Below are positions 59,770 to 64,000 of a stretch of 64,000 nucleotides of DNA, piece by piece. A program made the translations under genes and the position numbers. Source of the DNA: Polytrichum commune. Lineage: Eukaryota > Streptophyta > Polytrichopsida > Polytrichales > Polytrichaceae. Below the pieces are notes generated by a model. It had not been told where the DNA came from. It saw only the letters and a list, made by a program, of their open reading frames with translations, and made no database searches. Where the stretch lies: the NCBI GenBank assembly GCA_950295325.1, contig OX485805.1, positions 9,362,501 through 9,426,500 on the forward strand, written 5' to 3'. Position 1 is the first letter of the stretch, and every line of letters starts with the position of its first letter.

Positions 59770-62700
59770 GTTCAAATATGATGAAAATGGCAAGATCATG
59801 TGTTTGTCCTCAAAATACAACATATTTGTTAGCTCTAATAGAGCTCAAGACGAATTTGTAGAGCAATTGTGCATGGACCTAAAGAGACGCAATCGTTTTC
59901 CTTTTGGTAGCACACAAAGACTGCACAAGTTGGGATTTATTTATTTTGATTATCTTGAGATAGCAAAATATGAAATGGTGGTGGTGGTGGTTTCTGAGGA
60001 GTACTTTACATCAATATGGTCACTGATGGAACTCCATGCTATTATGAAAGCAAGTCTTAGTGTGAAAAATGAAAATTTTAAGATTCTTCCTCTTTTTTGG
60101 GGGCTGAATGTCGATGAGTTTTGTAATAGGCAAAAAGGATGGTTCAAGGTGTGGGAGGAGATGGCCACGTTCAATGTCTCAATGGAAACCACTTTGGATG
60201 ATTGGAAACAATCTCTAAACTTGATACTTGATTCTAATGGCTTGGTATATAATCAAGATTCAAAATTAGAAGGACTCGTCGCTTATCGGAATGAGATCAT
60301 ATCGTACATATGCAAGGTTGTACCACCGGCCATGAACTACTTGGATAAATTACACTTTCAAAGGCGCTCAAAACTATGTCAGGTAATATTATTTGATGGT
60401 GTTTCCCAAGGTTGCCATGTTAGTCATTCTTAGATTTGCTTCAAGAGTTTAATATGGGATTTTTAGGTTGTCATTATTGGTCCCAAATTGAAAAGTGCGT
60501 CCTTAAATAGTCTCAAAATCATCAAAAAGTCTCCAATTACTGAATATAGTGTTTTATGTGCATGTCAATATTAGAATTGAACTATAATCAACACAGGTTT
60601 TGAATGAGATCGAGTTGACTTAGATACATGTACTGCATTAGTTTTTTTTTTAATTGTTACAAATACTCAATGTTGTTAATGTACTTCTAGTTTAAGCCCT
60701 TTAAAATAACACAGTAGTCTAATTTGACGGTCATTCTCATGTGGTGACTTCACTAGGTTGTACGCCAACATTTTGAAAAAATTCCATATTCTACTGAGAT
60801 TCCCGGTGTTCGTGTGATGGGTTTGTATGGTATGAGGCATAATTGGCGGAAGACTTTGCTATGCAAAGATATGTGTCATGAATTGGATGGTGAATTCGAT
60901 GGGAGGGTGTGCCATCTGCAATTGGACAACCAAAGTGAACATTTGTTATTGAGAAGAGTGTTGACTACATTGACAAATCCATTGACAAATGCATTGACAA
61001 ATCCATTGACAAATCCAAATATACCAGAGATTGTTCAAGAAATTGGGAAGGAAGAGGTATGGGTCTTTTCACCTACAATGATATTTTGGACAAATTAGAC
61101 TTTAAGCCCTTCATTTCATGAGTTAGTAAGAAAATAATAGCTTGCATCCATATATGTGTATTGAAGGCAACTTAGGATGTGAAACATGATGTCAAGAGGA
61201 CTACGTAAAATGATTCACATGATGTTTCTTCATTATATATATATATATATATATTTTTAATTCACATCCTTTTTTTTTTGGTAGAATACGTACAAGTTGC
61301 ACCCAAGAGCATTTATTTGTCTCCCACTTATGTTTTGGGTGTATGTGCAGTGTCGAAACATCCTTTTCAAGGATATGATTTGGAAGCAAAAGACCTTCCT
61401 AACAATTGACAATGTTCAGGATGATCCTCATTCTTTAATGCAAGCGAACATGTTTCTCCAAGCACCTTTTGTTGAGGGAAGTTGGGTGATTGTAACATCC
61501 CGCTCCAAAGAAACTCTTAGAAGTCTTAACATAGATGAAAATGCATGTTTTGAATTGCTAGAAATTTGCAACGTTGGTGGCAGTTTGGCAAAAAGGGAAT
61601 GGAAATTATCAGAAGTAAATTCCCTCTCTAAATTAAAACAACCTGAATGCAGCCCCCACATTCAAAGTCACTTTCAATCGTCGCCGCAAACTCAGCAGGG
61701 ATTCACCTTCAAGCCAGACAAGAACAAGAAAGCCTCTTTGTCTCTTCAGGTTCAAACTGAAAGTGTAGAACCTTTATCAGAGGGTATGACCTCAGATGTC
61801 ACAATGTCTGTTGAAGAACTGGAATCAATGCCACAGATGATCCAGCCCATGGATATAGTCCATGACCCCACTTCATGCAATGAGGGCTCGAAAGAATCAT
61901 CCTCTCCGGTTCTTTCATCATTTTGTGAAGAGTTGCACAGATTGACAAGATCTTTGTCATTAAGAAAAGTTCCCACACCGAGGGAGCAAAGTGCCAACCT
62001 CACTCTAGACCACTTCTTGGACAACCATCACTTGCACAACCCTGAGGCTATGTTAATTGCAGGAAGGGTGCAAGTAAGTAATCGTCAATCAGTGCAATTT
62101 GTGTTCAAAGATGGCGAAGAGCTGGCCCAAGTAGTTGGGGTGGGTTGTTTTGGTCAGCATGCAGTTGTCAACATCATCAAATCACTCAAAGTGCAAGTTG
62201 TGCACGATGAAGACGCCTGGCATCAGATTTGGAACGAAGCAATAATAGGAGGAAGTTCATCCCAATTGATGACCTTCTTGAAAAACTCTAGATCTCAATC
62301 GACAGTTGATGATGTCACCACACTTGACAATTTATCGAGCCAAAGGTTAGCGAAGCAATTTGGCGTCGGCTTAGAATGTGATTCACATCTCCAATCTTCT
62401 GTTAAAGTGCACAACCAAGAAAAAGGGAGACGAGAATTCTTGATACTGATGTTTGCCAGGTACCTACTGCTTGACGAGATTCTTGAGACAAAGTGTCATG
62501 ATGACTATCCCGAAGCTTTTGAGCAGAATTTTCCATTTTGTGAAGAATCTTTTGCACTGAGAAAATCTGCAAACCTCCCCGATGGAGTAAATAGTGGAGA
62601 ATGGATATGGACATCAACATTGTGGGCGAACTTGTGGAACTATTTGCCAGGTTTGGTTAAAAATGTTGGCAACACGCAACTTGGTACTGGAAGAGGAGGA

Positions 62701-63762
62701 ATCGGTGACGGTGGACATGGGCATGACGGTGATGGTGGTGATGGTGGACGAGATCGCGACGAAAGCTCTGGAGGAGATGGAGTGCTGCCTCTTCCTCCCC
62801 CAGATTTAGACCTTGAGAACGACGGGTTCGCAATAGTTGAGGTCCATCCTGGCTATGGAGGTCGATGGGACAACAAAGACTTGGTGGACAAGGATTTGCA
62901 AGTCTCCACCATCACCCCAATCTTGACGTTTCGTTTTGAGAAGAGCAAGCAAAGGCGAGAACTCAACGTGGTCCTTTGTGTGACATTTGATCTTGGTGAG
63001 GTCGTTGGGCCTAAACCCAGGGATGAAGAAGAACTTCGGTTTGGGTGGTTCCATGATAACCTGAGGATGTCTTTACAAAGCTCGGACGATGATGCAGCAT
63101 TCTTGAAATCAGACCGTCAAGTTGTGGATGAGCGAGACATCTCAACAACAACGTCAAGTACAAGTTCTTCAATCACCTCCAATCCATTCCATGTATCATT
63201 TGAAGCACCCGGATGTTCGAGATCGTCGCCCAGCTCATTTATTGGCTTGATGGGGACCCTGGGGATCTCAAAAGATTTCAAGTCTCGAAACACCCAAGTG
63301 ATGGAAATGGCAAGCCAGATGATCAACAAGCAAGTTCTGGGGGGATTCCACTACCAAGACAGGAGCACCGCGAACAAAAATTCTAAACTTGCCTTCAGGT
63401 ATGTGTTTCCAAGTATCCCAAAGGACAGGGTGATTCACGATGACACAACACGCAACATTTACATGGTAAGCGGCCTAGGCAGCACCATTTCTCCAACTGT
63501 AAGAGGGACATGGCATCAACTAAACATGAGTGAAGCTTCTCCTTATACTTTCCACTCTAGTCGTAGATTTTATGAGATCTTAGCATCCAAAAGAAAAGGA
63601 TTACTCAAAGATTGTAAGAGTTTTGAGCAGACATACGACTTAAAACTGTACATTAACCATGCTATGACACATATCTATGAGTATATTGGAAAACGCAACA
63701 TCTTGGAAGGACTCGATAAAAGCTGTCACTTGCTTGACGTCGGTAGTGTTCAAGAAGAATGA
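59770..63762 (+). CDS. TIR domain plus short P-loop-deficient NB region plus novel C-terminus
   Basis: Three exons join in phase 0 with GT-AG borders: 59,770-60,382, 60,757-61,056 and 61,351-63,762 (about 1,107 codons). An upstream exon near 59,575-59,634 is possible. Exon 1 is a TIR domain: KYNIFVSS, YEMVVVVVSEEYFTSIWSLMEL (with the glutamate used by TIR NADases), LPLFWGLNVDEF. Exon 2 has MGLYGMRHNWRKTLLCKDMC, where plant NB-ARC proteins have GMGGIGKTT, so the P-loop is lost, followed by a Leu-Thr-Asn-Pro repeat. Exon 3 gives KTFLTIDNVQDD (kinase 2) and GSWVIVTSRSKET (RNBS-B). GLPL, MHD and LRR regions are absent. About 700 unrecognised residues follow, with a Gly/Asp-rich linker. Predicted as an immune-receptor relative (inference). 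Confidence 0.65.
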
Positions 63763-64000
63763 TGCTTCTTTGTGTGTCAACATTATATACACAAGAGATG
63801 TCGGCTCCATTGGTACCAGCCCTATTTATAGAAGGCCAGGAAACTAGGCAGTGTTCAGCTGTCAACATGCTCAATATTCAAAGGGCACAATTGTATATTG
63901 ATCTAAGAATATAAGTTGAGAAATGTTTTGTTGGATCTACACCTTTGTGTGACCAGTGTCTTCAAGTTTTCAAAGCTTAAATTTTTTTTTGCTGCACCAC
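63763..64000. other. 3' flank of the TIR gene
   Basis: Downstream sequence with no clear AATAAA; nothing else recognised before the window ends. Confidence 0.35.

Overview
The window reads as nuclear DNA of a land plant. The signs are GT-AG introns, TATA-box promoters, a tRNA-derived SINE, CACTA- and hAT-type elements, a non-chromoviral Ty3/gypsy element and a TIR-NB resistance-type gene. Several genes have no family I recognise from flowering plants, so a non-seed plant (bryophyte, lycophyte or fern) is possible; that is inference, and the species cannot be named from the sequence. Most of the window is repeats and mobile elements.

Layout. 1-3.7 kb is one copy of a dispersed repeat family (family E). 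It carries telomere-like repeats, an ~85-bp tandem array split by a solo LTR, and a broken small gene; a second, intact-ORF copy lies at 31.6-34.5 kb. 5.3-12.3 kb (minus strand) is an 11-exon gene with a coiled coil and a C-terminal domain shaped like a beta-class DNA amino-methyltransferase with altered catalytic motifs. Its large intron holds a CACTA element (with a nested SINE) and a satellite block flanked by 91-bp direct repeats. The same satellite forms a 2.6-kb array at 12.4-15.0 kb.

15,115-42,713 is the most unusual part. Two ~240-bp near-identical inverted ends starting CAGGG bracket 27.6 kb, or about 16.3 kb without a later 11.3-kb gypsy insertion. Inside are an intact protein-kinase gene, a coiled-coil/RING-like gene with two in-frame stops, and an intact 1065-aa hAT transposase with a ~400-aa extra C-terminus. 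Each of these three genes has a G/C-rich array with the core GTCCGC just upstream of its TATA box. I interpret this as a large multigene hAT-type element, or a composite of two, whose genes share a repeat-based promoter architecture. The gypsy insertion has LTRs that look identical and a GTCGT target duplication, and it split a long palindrome inside the element.

42.7-46.5 kb is a second, truncated and stop-ridden gypsy copy fused directly to the right CAGGG end. 46.6-47.3 kb is a decayed MYB/SANT-like gene. 47.3-59.3 kb is repeat-rich and gene-poor: MITEs with target duplications, a 941-bp inverted-repeat element, and tandem duplications of 143, 373 and 1054 bp. 59.8-63.8 kb is a TIR-domain gene with a shortened, P-loop-deficient NB region joined to a long unrecognised C-terminal part. 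Exon joins and residue positions were worked out by hand and are approximate.
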